DNA of 10,484 nucleotides from NCBI GenBank assembly GCA_017557085.1, contig JAFZAR010000383.1, forward strand, positions 1-10,484, in the 5' to 3' direction. This DNA is from Verrucomicrobiota bacterium (GTDB lineage: Bacteria; Verrucomicrobiota; Verrucomicrobiia; Limisphaerales; UBA1412). The stretch's first letter is position 1; every line of letters begins with the position of its first letter. A program made the position numbers and the translations under genes. Below the pieces are notes generated by a model. That model ran no database searches, was not told the DNA's origin, and worked only from the letters and a program-made list of their open reading frames with translations. Shown here piece after piece: positions 1 through 6,089 of this stretch.

Positions 1-12
1 GAACCTTGTCAT
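1..12 (-). CDS. Possible start of the next minus-strand gene (four codons only)
   Basis: On the minus strand an ATG at 12-10 opens a frame (M-T-R-F) that runs off the window. It lies 27 bases after the ribE stop, and an AAGGAGAAG stretch overlaps that stop, which could act as a ribosome binding site although it is far from the ATG. A further riboflavin gene would be a common neighbour, but four residues cannot identify anything. Confidence 0.2.
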
Positions 13-39
13 AACAACAAAGAACGAGTCAACTTCTCC

Positions 40-645
40 TTATTTGCGCAAGAGCATCAAACGCTCTACATATTTGCCTAAAATATCCGTTTCCAGGTTC
101 ACGTAAGAGCCAACTTTCCGCTCTTTCAATGCCGTGACCTCGATCGTGTGGGGAATGATCCATATCCTGAAAGTTTTTTCATTCACGGCGGCAACCGTCA
201 GACTAATCCCGTCCACCGCGATACTCCCCTTGAACACAAGATACTTCATCAACTCTTCGGGCGGTTCGATATCCAGCATCCAGTCCTTGCCCTGCTGCTC
301 CCAGTGGACGATCTTTCCCAGACCATCTACATGACCTGTCACAAAATGACCTCCCAGCTCCGCTCCGGCTCTCAAGGGACGTTCCAGATTCACCAGCGAA
401 CCCGGCTGGACATACTGCAGATTCGTCCGCACCCAGGTCTCTTTGAGAAGATCGAACCACAGCCAGCGTTCACCATTATTTTGACTTTCTTTGACCAGTG
501 TCAAACAACAGCCGTTCACAGCCAAACTGCCGCCGATTTGGATCTCCTGACCGCATACATTCGCCGTCAGAGCCAGCTCATAAGATTTCTGGCCTTCTCT
601 GACTTCCTTTACGATGCCGGTCTCCTCAACGATACCCGTAAACAT
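40..645 (-). CDS. ribE: Riboflavin synthase, alpha subunit
   Basis: Riboflavin synthase dismutates two molecules of 6,7-dimethyl-8-ribityllumazine into riboflavin and a pyrimidinedione, the last step of riboflavin synthesis, in the cytoplasm as a homotrimer. The 201 residues show the family's internal duplication of two lumazine-binding barrels. The protein opens with the invariant MFTGIVEE; barrel 1 has VNGCCLTLV (43-51) and barrel 2 has VDGISLTVA (144-152). The second barrel begins near GGHFVTGHVDG (98-108), and the C-terminal trimerisation helix has TDILGKYVERL (186-196). Length is normal for the family. The ATG at 645 is fixed by the conserved MFTG start. It lies 58 bases downstream of uppP on the same strand but also has promoter-like hexamers immediately before its ATG and no SD. 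I see no FMN riboswitch upstream. Some databases call this gene ribC. Confidence 0.97.
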   Translation of the reverse strand: MFTGIVEETGIVKEVREGQKSYELALTANVCGQEIQIGGSLAVNGCCLTLVKESQNNGERWLWFDLLKETWVRTNLQYVQPGSLVNLERPLRAGAELGGHFVTGHVDGLGKIVHWEQQGKDWMLDIEPPEELMKYLVFKGSIAVDGISLTVAAVNEKTFRIWIIPHTIEVTALKERKVGSYVNLETDILGKYVERLMLLRK

Positions 646-651
646 GCGGAT

Positions 652-680
652 ATTTTATCCCTAAAAAGGGAACGCGTAAA
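652..680 (-). promoter_or_regulatory. Candidate promoter for ribE, almost leaderless
   Basis: On the minus strand TTTACG (680-675) is followed after exactly 17 bases by TAAAAT (657-652). Only six bases separate the -10 from the ribE ATG, so transcription would begin at or next to the start codon. There is no SD. Four of six -35 bases and five of six -10 bases match consensus; this is a reading by eye. Confidence 0.4.
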
Positions 681-698
681 CCGGAAATATCGTTCCGG
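681..698 (-). other. Perfect hairpin just after uppP
   Basis: CCGGAA, six-base loop, TTCCGG form a perfect 6-bp stem five bases after the uppP stop. No U-run follows, so it is not a standard intrinsic terminator; it could stabilise the uppP 3' end or separate uppP from the ribE promoter. Confidence 0.3.
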
Positions 699-703
699 AC
701 CGA

Positions 704-1516
704 TTATTGGATATACCCGGACAGGACACAGCCTAATATGATCCCGCCCACAACAATACGATACCAGCCGAAACCAACGAAATTATGGGACTGGACATAC
801 CTCAGCAGCCACTTGACCGCCACAAATGCTGTCACCGCCGAAACGATCAATCCCACGATCAGCAGCCCCCAGGGCTGATGGAACCCGGTGTCGTGCAGAC
901 ACTCCGCGAACTCCAAACCGCCGGCGGAAACCAATGTGGGGATACCCAGAATGAAAGAAAACTCTGTGGCGGATCTGCGGCTGGCTCCCAAGGCCAAAGC
1001 CAGCAGGATCGTTGTACCGCTGCGGCTGGCTCCCGGAAAGACCGCCGCGATCAACTGGGCAATACCGATCGCGATAACGATATGCCATGGAAGCAGATCA
1101 CTCAGTTTTTTATCCCGGACCCAATACTCCACGCCCAGGATCACAAAACCACCGATAAAAGTCGCCCAGGCCACCGGAGCCGCCTCATCGGGCAGGCACA
1201 ATCCGCTCTTTTTCAAGATCAAACCGCCGGCTCCCGTAATGAAAAAAGCCACGATCAGCTTCAATAGATAATCCCGCACATCGGGTTTCTTCCACTCCAG
1301 AAGCAACTGCTTGCACCGATTGTAAAAAACAACAATCACCGCCAGCACCGCGCCACTCTGTATGACCACATCGAACATCTTGAGCTGTTCAGTGGAAAAA
1401 CCCTGGATCTTAGGCAGAAACGCCTGTGCCATCAGCAGATGACCTGTGGAAGAAATAGGAAGGAACTCTGTGATTCCCTCAATGATACCTAAAATAATAA
1501 CAACTAACCAATCCAT
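704..1516 (-). CDS. uppP: Undecaprenyl-diphosphatase (UppP/BacA)
   Basis: This integral inner-membrane phosphatase converts undecaprenyl diphosphate to undecaprenyl phosphate, recycling the lipid carrier for peptidoglycan and other glycans; overexpression in other bacteria gives bacitracin resistance. Both catalytic motifs of the BacA family are present: the N-terminal EGITEFLPISSTGH (13-26), carrying the two acidic residues E13 and E17 and H26, and PGASRSGTTI (161-170) with R165. The rest is a series of hydrophobic spans, and 270 residues is the usual length. The start at 1516 puts the first motif at its normal distance from the N-terminus. Upstream is AT-rich with -10-like sequence (1523-1534), but I could not match a -35 at proper spacing, so I annotate no promoter. 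ribE follows on the same strand. The function complements the flippase at 3931-5151, since both handle polyprenyl-linked glycans. Confidence 0.96.
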   Translation of the reverse strand: MDWLVVIILGIIEGITEFLPISSTGHLLMAQAFLPKIQGFSTEQLKMFDVVIQSGAVLAVIVVFYNRCKQLLLEWKKPDVRDYLLKLIVAFFITGAGGLILKKSGLCLPDEAAPVAWATFIGGFVILGVEYWVRDKKLSDLLPWHIVIAIGIAQLIAAVFPGASRSGTTILLALALGASRRSATEFSFILGIPTLVSAGGLEFAECLHDTGFHQPWGLLIVGLIVSAVTAFVAVKWLLRYVQSHNFVGFGWYRIVVGGIILGCVLSGYIQ

Positions 1517-1545
1517 AGCTACTTATATATAATAACAAGACAATA

Positions 1546-1569
1546 CGGGAGCCTCTTGTGAGACTCCCG
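1546..1569 (-). terminator. Hairpin, probable terminator of the coiled-coil gene
   Basis: CGGGAG and CTCCCG form a 6-bp GC-rich stem, extended inward by CTC/GAG across one mismatch around a four-base loop. On the minus strand it follows the stop of the 1608-2378 gene and is trailed by a broken T-rich tail (TATTGTCTTGTTATT). The imperfect tail lowers confidence; the hairpin would also isolate uppP from upstream transcription. Confidence 0.5.
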
Positions 1570-1607
1570 CTTGTCAAAATATCTCTTTAACTAAAAGGTC
1601 CAAAGAC

Positions 1608-2378
1608 TTATTCAGACTCTGCAGGTTCCTCAGCCGGAGCTTGTTTCGCACCTCCGTCCTGATGAATCTCCACATTCAGATTGTAATTGGTCTTGGACTG
1701 TCCGCGGACTGCGCGGTCATTGCTGAAGACCATGCGCTCACCGCCTTTGCGGAATCCATAGATGCCCTTGCGGACGATATCCAAGCGTCCGGACACACTG
1801 GTCTCCTGTTTCAGACGGCGTACCTGTTCCGTCAGGAAATCAATACTGTTCAGCTGGCGTTCCAATTCCGCTTTCTCGGTCTGGAGCCGTTTCAGTTCAG
1901 CAATCAAAAACTCACGATTCTTTTCAGAAACATTAAGTTTTCCGCTGGTATCACTTAACTCGCCTTCCAACTTCTTGATAGACTCATCCAGCGCCGCCAG
2001 ACGAGAGATCAAATCACTCTTTTCGTTATTTAATCCACTGATCTGCTGGTCTTTCTGGGCAATCGTATCTTCTGCGTTCTTCGCTGCGACAGCCGCGTCC
2101 GCCTCCGTTTTGTTCAAACGGGCAGTCGTCTGGGCCAGCTCATTGGAAAGCTTTGCATTCTCGGCATGAACGACCTGCAACTCACTCTGAAGCTTCTGCA
2201 CTTTGGAGTTCAAGGTCATGTTCTGATCCGCGTAATCATTCAACTGACTGCTTAATTTCGCTTTTTCCTCATTCAAATTGTTGATCTTGAATTGGTCATC
2301 CTTATAGGTCGAGTAGTATAACCCGCCCAGGGCGATACATACAATCAGTAGCAATGCTAAGACAAATTTAACCTTCAT
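1608..2378 (-). CDS. Membrane-anchored coiled-coil protein, unknown function
   Basis: I do not recognise a family. Of 256 residues, the first ~22 are a basic start plus a hydrophobic span (FVLALLLIVCIALGGLYY), read as a signal anchor because no clear signal-peptidase site follows. Residues ~30-190 are rich in L, E, K, Q and A with heptad-like spacing, a long coiled coil. A short basic region follows, including GIYGFRKGGERMVFSNDRAVRG, and the tail is acidic and Ala/Pro/Glu-rich. The likely topology is an N-terminal anchor with the coiled coil in the periplasm, perhaps as an envelope spacer. It is a single-gene unit: its promoter diverges from the LON gene and a hairpin follows its stop. The ATG at 2378 fits both the hydrophobic N-terminus and the promoter nine bases upstream. 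Coiled-coil composition gives many false similarity hits, so homology claims need the C-terminal part. Confidence 0.85.
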   Translation of the reverse strand: MKVKFVLALLLIVCIALGGLYYSTYKDDQFKINNLNEEKAKLSSQLNDYADQNMTLNSKVQKLQSELQVVHAENAKLSNELAQTTARLNKTEADAAVAAKNAEDTIAQKDQQISGLNNEKSDLISRLAALDESIKKLEGELSDTSGKLNVSEKNREFLIAELKRLQTEKAELERQLNSIDFLTEQVRRLKQETSVSGRLDIVRKGIYGFRKGGERMVFSNDRAVRGQSKTNYNLNVEIHQDGGAKQAPAEEPAESE

Positions 2379-2387
2379 CGCGCACTT

Positions 2388-2415
2388 ATTTTAACAGTCC
2401 TTCCATTTTTTGCAA
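2388..2415 (-). promoter_or_regulatory. Promoter of the coiled-coil gene
   Basis: On the minus strand TTGCAA (2415-2410), 16 bases, then TAAAAT (2393-2388). The -10 ends nine bases before the ATG, so the 5' leader would be about three bases. No SD is present. Confidence 0.5.
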
Positions 2416-2429
2416 CATCGAACTTCAAC

Positions 2430-2458
2430 TTGCAATCGTCTTCTTTTTCGCTCATACT
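2430..2458 (+). promoter_or_regulatory. Promoter of the LON-domain cluster
   Basis: TTGCAA (2430-2435), 17 bases, then CATACT (2453-2458), nine bases before the GTG start. The same TTGCAA hexamer serves as -35 for the divergent gene, with 14 bases between the two copies. The -10 is weak (four of six). Confidence 0.4.
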
Positions 2459-2467
2459 TTTTCCCCG

Positions 2468-3154
2468 GTGGAGTTACCGATCAACATACCCGTAATGGTT
2501 CTTCCGGAAGCAACTCTTTTTCCGGGCGCGACCTATCCTTTGAAAGTACAAAAACCATCTCACATCAAGATGGTTGCTGATGTTTTGGAAGGACATCGGG
2601 TGTTTGTTCTGGCCTATGAAGAGCCTTTCACAAAGGAACCTTCCAAGGTCTGCGGGATCGGGCTTATTCGCGCGGCGATCCGTATTGATAAAACTTATCG
2701 TATTATTTTACAAGGACTTGCCAGAGTTTCTCTGGAACAATGCATCCAAAAACGTCCCTACACAGTCTATCGGATCAACCCTCTGAAAGAAGACCAGCCC
2801 CAATCCAAATCCATTCAAATACTGGTGGATAATCTCAGGCAAAAGGTGAATCTGATTGTCAAAAAGATGAAATTCAAGGCCATCAGCCTGACTCCTCCTT
2901 CACATGCTGCACCTACTATCATCCCAACGATTCATCCAAAAAATGAACACAGTGAAACCCCGCTGGAAGATTTTATGGCTTATCTGAGCAACGTTGACCA
3001 GCCCGGTACACTGGCTGATCTCATTGGCAGCACACTGGTCATTCCCGGTCCGGATCGTCAATCCATCCTGAATGTGTGTCCCATCCAGGAACGGCTGAAG
3101 GTAACCACTGAGATTCTCTGTAAAACCTACGGTCTTGAACAAGATAAAATTTGA
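2468..3154 (+). CDS. Stand-alone LON substrate-binding-domain protein
   Basis: The 228 residues match the N-terminal LON (PUA-like) domain of Lon protease and nothing else: no Walker motifs and no Ser-Lys protease domain. The opening INIPVMVLPEATLFPGATYPLKV (6-28) corresponds to the LPVLPLRN..LFPG..LPL motif that starts this fold. Next comes the strand-rich core with FVLAYEE and GLIRAAIRIDKTYRIILQGLARV, then the helical part with FMAYLSNVDQPGTLADLIGSTL and the terminal ERLKVTTEIL helix. Such proteins are thought to bind unfolded or specific substrates, but their role is not established. The GTG at 2468 is chosen because it begins right at the domain and lies nine bases after a promoter. It leads a three-gene cluster, followed after six bases by the DUF1844 gene. 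It should not be called Lon protease. Confidence 0.88.
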   Translation: MELPINIPVMVLPEATLFPGATYPLKVQKPSHIKMVADVLEGHRVFVLAYEEPFTKEPSKVCGIGLIRAAIRIDKTYRIILQGLARVSLEQCIQKRPYTVYRINPLKEDQPQSKSIQILVDNLRQKVNLIVKKMKFKAISLTPPSHAAPTIIPTIHPKNEHSETPLEDFMAYLSNVDQPGTLADLIGSTLVIPGPDRQSILNVCPIQERLKVTTEILCKTYGLEQDKI

Positions 3155-3160
3155 TTTACA

Positions 3161-3694
3161 ATGAATACCGATAAACAACCAGCTGATTTCCAAGGAGAAG
3201 CAGACGAAAACATGAGCGAGGAGCAGATCCTGGAAGCCATGTTCTCCAATCTCGTTATTCAGCAGACCCGCACAGCCCTTTTCACTCTGGGGCAAATACC
3301 GGATCCCAATAGCGGCCAGCGCGTCCTGGATCTGGACACCGCGCAAATGCTGATCGCGACCTTGGAAATGCTCAAGGAAAAGACCAAAGGCAACCTCTCC
3401 CAAAAAGAGGATGAACTGATCACTCACAGCATCGAGCAGCTTCACGACATCTTTGCCCATACCATCCAGGCTATTGAAAAAGCTCAGGCTGAAAAAGGCG
3501 GTCAGACAGAATCCGGACTCTATACTCCTCCATCCGGGCTGGTCACTCCGGATGGAACGACCTCTTCCTCATCCGTTTCTTTCACTTCTGGAACTGAAAG
3601 CACGCCCGCGGCCGCTCCCGAACCCGCTGAACCGGCCCCCGCGCCCAAACAGGATGACGATGATTCTCATAAGAGATTCTCAAAGAAATATTAA
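3161..3694 (+). CDS. DUF1844 family protein
   Basis: Residues ~25-95 match the small helical DUF1844 family. Hallmarks are FSNLVIQQTRTALFTLGQIP, then a DLDTAQMLIATLEMLKEK segment and the KTKGNLSQKEDELI motif (LG, then DL..A...I..L, then KT.GNL...E). The function of this family is unknown. The N-terminal ~20 residues are acidic, and the C-terminal third is low-complexity (Ser/Thr, then Pro/Ala/Glu) ending in four Asp and a basic tail (KRFSKKY), probably disordered. It starts six bases after the LON gene and is followed after 23 bases by a small membrane protein gene, so the three are probably co-transcribed. No SD precedes the ATG. The tail is longer than I expect for the family; the core call is firm, any role is not. 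Confidence 0.85.
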   Translation: MNTDKQPADFQGEADENMSEEQILEAMFSNLVIQQTRTALFTLGQIPDPNSGQRVLDLDTAQMLIATLEMLKEKTKGNLSQKEDELITHSIEQLHDIFAHTIQAIEKAQAEKGGQTESGLYTPPSGLVTPDGTTSSSSVSFTSGTESTPAAAPEPAEPAPAPKQDDDDSHKRFSKKY

Positions 3695-3717
3695 AAAGCG
3701 TTTCCACATCTATAAAT

Positions 3718-3930
3718 ATGAGCACAGAAACAGATACTGAGAGAGACGAACGAAGAGAACGGCGCAGAAAGAAGAGAGAAGCCAACCGGTTTTACATTCT
3801 GCCGGGACAAGGCCGCGGCGCGAAACACCGCCGCCGTATGATCCGTCTCAAGGCCTTTATCACAGCCATTCTGCTGGCCGCGCTTTTTGGCGGAGCCCTG
3901 TGGCTGTATTACAACAGAAACATGATGTAG
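3718..3930 (+). CDS. Small single-span membrane protein, unknown function
   Basis: The 70 residues divide into a highly charged N-terminus (about 25 residues of E, R, K and D, with RRERRRKKRE), a short basic linker with GQGRGAKHRRR, and one hydrophobic span near residues 47-65 (ITAILLAALFGGALWLYY). By the positive-inside rule the charged head is cytoplasmic and the last few residues lie outside. I recognise no family. It is read as real because it sits 23 bases after the DUF1844 gene in the same direction, has a clean membrane segment and ends exactly where the convergent flippase gene ends. There is no SD; TATAAAT directly precedes the ATG without a matching -35. The basic head could bind RNA, DNA or lipid head groups, but this is a guess. 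Confidence 0.7.
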   Translation: MSTETDTERDERRERRRKKREANRFYILPGQGRGAKHRRRMIRLKAFITAILLAALFGGALWLYYNRNMM

Positions 3931-5151
3931 TTACTTCTGTCTGAGGCTGAAAAAGAGAACGATACCCAGCATCAGTGTATTGAACAGTCCGATCATCCCG
4001 ATCACCTGGATAAAGCTCTCGTGCCTGAAGATCAGAGTCACTAAATAAGCACCCGCCACCATCCAAAGCCAGGGAACCATTTTATAATTTCCACGTGCTA
4101 ACAAGTTATTGATCAGCACAGTGGACATCGTCAGCGGCAGCATCGCCAGCGAAAACCACGGGATCAGCTCCGCCGCGGGCAAATAATCCGGAGCGAACAT
4201 GATCCGTATCGGCAGCGTGGGAAAAAGAAACGTCCCCGCCACAACACACCCGGCCATTCCTCCCGTCACCGCCAAAGCCAGCAGCAGCACCGAAGTTTCC
4301 TCTGACTGTGCCGCACTGCGGGCAATCTTGGGAAACATCACCGCCGTAATGGGAAAAGTGAAAAATACCAGAGCCTGAGTCACGATCCCGGCCGCTGCGT
4401 AGAGATTCACCTTTTCCGCCGGGAAAACCGCCTGCACCACCAGAGCATCCGCGCTGATCATAAAGAGAGGTATTCCCGCGCCAAACGTCAAGGGTGCCAG
4501 TGACTTCACCCAATACCAAAGATCTATCTTACAGCCGGGTTTCATCCAGACATCGTATGTTTTCCACATACAAACGCCCAGACACAGAATCAATCCAAAT
4601 AAAACACCCGTCAGCGCGCCCGAGGATTGTCCCTTCAGCCAGAAGAGGATCAGCATCACCATCAGCAAACGCCCGGCACCGTCAAAAATCTGACTCCAGC
4701 CAACCCAGCAGAAATTCTGTTTCCCTTGCAGAATGCCAACACCGATCGGCCTCAGCAGAATCAAAAGTCCTATGACCGCCGACAAAGTCAGAAAAAGACC
4801 GGATAATTTAAAAACTTCCTGCAGCTGAGAGTGAAATACCAGGACGACCAAAGTACAGACAGCCCAGAAAATGAAAATCAGCCGGACAGCTCCCCTGACC
4901 AGAGCGCTCAGGCGTGAGCGGCCTTCCTCGTCCAGTGCCACCGCAGCCTGACGAGCAAACACCGCCTGGAGACCGCAAGCCGGGATAGACATCAAGTTCA
5001 ACACACGGAGGAACATTCCGAAAGCACTGTACTCCGACTCCGACAGGGATCCCGTGGCCACCTTGTGGACAGCCCACATCAGGAGTCCGCCAAAAGTCGT
5101 GGCCAACACCATCCATCCGCTTTGTCTGAAGAATGTACTTTTCTGTTCCAT
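3931..5151 (-). CDS. Oligosaccharide flippase, Wzx/MOP-superfamily type
   Basis: This 406-residue polytopic membrane protein has about a dozen hydrophobic spans and resembles polysaccharide-biosynthesis (RfbX/Wzx) transporters, which flip polyprenyl-linked sugars across the inner membrane. Typical features are the N-terminal amphipathic stretch and first helix with conserved small residues (SGWMVLATTFGGLLMWA), a helix-2 region with SEYSAFGMFLRVLNLMSIPACGLQAVFARQAA, a second-half RPIGVGILQGKQNF loop and a late ARGNYKMVPWLW segment. Family assignment rests on overall pattern; the substrate cannot be told, and there are no glycosyltransferases beside it. The start at 5151 lacks an SD, and a GC-rich hairpin (GGAGC/GCTCC, 5164-5181) lies just upstream. 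Its stop codon directly abuts the stop of the convergent 70-residue gene. MATE or MurJ-type members are less likely alternatives. Confidence 0.8.
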   Translation of the reverse strand: MEQKSTFFRQSGWMVLATTFGGLLMWAVHKVATGSLSESEYSAFGMFLRVLNLMSIPACGLQAVFARQAAVALDEEGRSRLSALVRGAVRLIFIFWAVCTLVVLVFHSQLQEVFKLSGLFLTLSAVIGLLILLRPIGVGILQGKQNFCWVGWSQIFDGAGRLLMVMLILFWLKGQSSGALTGVLFGLILCLGVCMWKTYDVWMKPGCKIDLWYWVKSLAPLTFGAGIPLFMISADALVVQAVFPAEKVNLYAAAGIVTQALVFFTFPITAVMFPKIARSAAQSEETSVLLLALAVTGGMAGCVVAGTFLFPTLPIRIMFAPDYLPAAELIPWFSLAMLPLTMSTVLINNLLARGNYKMVPWLWMVAGAYLVTLIFRHESFIQVIGMIGLFNTLMLGIVLFFSLRQK

Positions 5152-5237
5152 GAATCCGATCCCGGAGCTTCACACCGCTCCCCCGGCAGTCTAAAACATT
5201 TTTCTCACGGTTCCCACTTCTAAATGTACTTAAAGGC

Positions 5238-5266
5238 TTGCCAACCGATTTTCTTCGGGCTAGCAT
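5238..5266 (+). promoter_or_regulatory. Promoter of the ABM-domain gene, near-leaderless
   Basis: TTGCCA (5238-5243), 17 bases, then TAGCAT (5261-5266); seven bases later comes the ATG at 5274. The -35 covers the possible upstream TTG start, which argues for the ATG. Confidence 0.5.
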
Positions 5267-5273
5267 CAAGCCC

Positions 5274-5570
5274 ATGGAAAATAAAACGATGATGATTTTT
5301 TCCACTCTCATTGCCAAAAAGGGAATGGAAGACGCGTTAAGAAATGCTCTGTTTGAACTCGTTCCACAGGGACGCGCTGACAAGGGCTGCATTTGCTACG
5401 ATATGCATGAAGAAGTCGGCAAGCCCGGCAATTTCTTCTTCTACGAAGCCTGGGACAGCAAAGAAAACTGGGACATCCACATGGAACAAGCTCATGTAAA
5501 GAAATTCAACAGCTTGTGTCCTTCTCTGACTGAGACCACGACAATGAATATCTGCAAGAAATCTATCTAG
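5274..5570 (+). CDS. ABM-fold protein, putative quinol monooxygenase family
   Basis: The 98-residue protein fits the dimeric alpha-beta barrel ABM family (YgiN-like). Members include small cofactor-free monooxygenases, a heme-degrading group and many uncharacterised proteins. The visible pattern is an N-terminal strand (MMIFSTLIAKKGMEDALRNAL, residues 6-26) with the following helix, then GCICYDMHEE (about 39-48), GNFFFYEAWDSKENWDIHM (about 52-70) and a helix with HVKKFNSL. The family's FYE.W.....WD.HM core is clear. I choose the ATG at 5274 over a TTG at 5238 because a promoter -35 occupies the TTG; ATGs at 5289 and 5292 are also possible. It is monocistronic between a divergent flippase and a convergent lipoprotein gene. 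Substrate is unknown; a role in handling quinones or reactive species in an anaerobe is only conjecture. Confidence 0.85.
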   Translation: MENKTMMIFSTLIAKKGMEDALRNALFELVPQGRADKGCICYDMHEEVGKPGNFFFYEAWDSKENWDIHMEQAHVKKFNSLCPSLTETTTMNICKKSI

Positions 5571-5658
5571 TTCTTCTGGAATAGATTTTGTGATTTTTCA
5601 TTCCTCCTCTGGAAAAATGTCCGCAATGGGATACTCCGGGGAGGGATTTTTTTGCTCC

Positions 5659-5856
5659 TTACCAGGTAAAGAGGTTGACCCAATAGTCGCCAAACTGTCT
5701 AACCTCGTTCACCATATAGGTAGTTTCACCATCCAGCTGATCCACTGAATCAGTGACTTCTTTCACAACAAAATTGTCACTGTGATTCGTGGACTGGCAC
5801 CCCGCCGCTCCCGCGGCAAGGATACAAACAGCTGCAATCATGAAAACTCTCTTCAT
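5659..5856 (-). CDS. Small putative lipoprotein, 65 residues
   Basis: The N-terminus has the three parts of a lipoprotein signal: MKR, a hydrophobic stretch (VFMIAAVCILAAGAAG) and a cysteine at position 20 followed by QSTN. The -3 to -1 residues are A-A-G; a Leu at -3 would be more typical, so the lipobox is imperfect. The mature part would be only 46 residues, polar and acidic (VVKEVTDSVDQLDGE), with an aromatic C-terminus (FGDYWVNLFTW). I know no family. Evidence that it is real: a good promoter (5899-5926), a hairpin in the leader and a sensible signal peptide. It converges on the ABM gene, with 88 bases between stops and no convincing terminator. The +2 residue is Gln, so outer-membrane sorting would be expected if Lol rules apply. 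Confidence 0.65.
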   Translation of the reverse strand: MKRVFMIAAVCILAAGAAGCQSTNHSDNFVVKEVTDSVDQLDGETTYMVNEVRQFGDYWVNLFTW

Positions 5857-5864
5857 TTTCTTTT

Positions 5865-5891
5865 GATAGCGTGTTCAAACGCTAAACTATC
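5865..5891 (-). promoter_or_regulatory. Hairpin in the lipoprotein 5' leader
   Basis: TAGCGT (5867-5872) and ACGCTA (5879-5884) form a perfect 6-bp stem with a six-base loop, and GATA/TATC arms can extend it across a bulge. It occupies most of the ~36-base leader and ends a few bases from the ATG, so it could affect translation or message stability. Confidence 0.4.
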
Positions 5892-5898
5892 TGCGGTC

Positions 5899-5926
5899 AG
5901 TTTAACATTTTCCGCTTCCTCGTCAA
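5899..5926 (-). promoter_or_regulatory. Promoter of the small lipoprotein gene
   Basis: On the minus strand TTGACG (5926-5921), 16 bases, then TAAACT (5904-5899). Start of transcription would be near 5892, giving a leader of about 36 bases, longer than for the four near-leaderless genes in the window. Confidence 0.55.
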
Positions 5927-5938
5927 GTCTATCTATTT

Positions 5939-5961
5939 CAAAATTCTATAATGAGAATTTG
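5939..5961. repeat. Inverted repeat between two divergent promoters
   Basis: CAAAATTCT (5939-5947) and AGAATTTG (5954-5961) form an 8-bp dyad with a six-base spacer and one extra A. It lies between the lipoprotein -35 and the plus-strand promoter and overlaps the latter's -35 by three bases, the expected place for an operator controlling one or both. AT-rich dyads also arise by chance. Confidence 0.35.
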
Positions 5962-5987
5962 ATAACGGAGAACAAATGATGTAAAAT
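5959..5987 (+). promoter_or_regulatory. Strong sigma70-type promoter of the small-peptide locus
   Basis: TTGATA (5959-5964), exactly 17 bases, then TAAAAT (5982-5987): ten of twelve consensus positions. Transcription would start near 5994, two bases before the 5' hairpin. The transcript would carry the leader ORF and the 25-codon ORF, and may also read on into the oxidoreductase gene. Confidence 0.6.
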
Positions 5988-5995
5988 CAATCCGT

Positions 5996-6038
5996 TGTGG
6001 ATGAAAGCCCGGTGCTGGGGTCTTTTGTTTTCATCACA
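5996..6038 (+). promoter_or_regulatory. 5'-end hairpin of the small-peptide mRNA
   Basis: TGTG-G-ATGAAA (5996-6006) pairs with TTTCATCACA (6029-6038): a 10-bp stem with one bulged G, capped by an internal CCC/GGG helix (6008-6019). It begins within a few bases of the predicted transcript start. The 3' arm can alternatively pair with the SD of the 25-codon ORF, so this hairpin would leave the SD free while the alternative helix would block it. Confidence 0.45.
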
Positions 6039-6067
6039 CTTCCTGGCCTATGGATGTCGTTTTGACA

Positions 6068-6083
6068 CTTTCAAAAATGAAAG
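6068..6083 (+). promoter_or_regulatory. Small hairpin at the leader-ORF ribosome site
   Basis: CTTTCA, AAAA, TGAAAG is a perfect 6-bp stem. Its 3' arm overlaps AAAGGG (6080-6085), the possible SD of the leader ORF at 6090. Confidence 0.3.
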
Positions 6084-6089
6084 GGAAAA

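Noticed and set aside
646..703. FMN riboswitch before ribE
   Set aside because: The gap is only 58 bases, and the long conserved RFN element is not present.
148..741. 197-codon plus-strand frame over ribE
   Set aside because: It is antisense to a fully conserved riboflavin synthase, and the product has no recognisable domain or membrane or signal features.
5238..5273. TTG 5238 as start of the ABM-domain protein
   Set aside because: The TTG is part of a well-spaced -35 hexamer, and the extra 12 residues precede the normal first strand.
4808..5392. Minus-strand frame overlapping the flippase start
   Set aside because: It overlaps the flippase in another frame, and its Arg/Gly/Pro-rich product looks like a shadow of coding sequence.
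5571..5658. Terminator in the gap between the convergent ABM and lipoprotein genes
   Set aside because: A T-run (5647-5653) follows GGGGAGGGA, but no stem better than four base pairs with a two-base loop could be paired in front of it.
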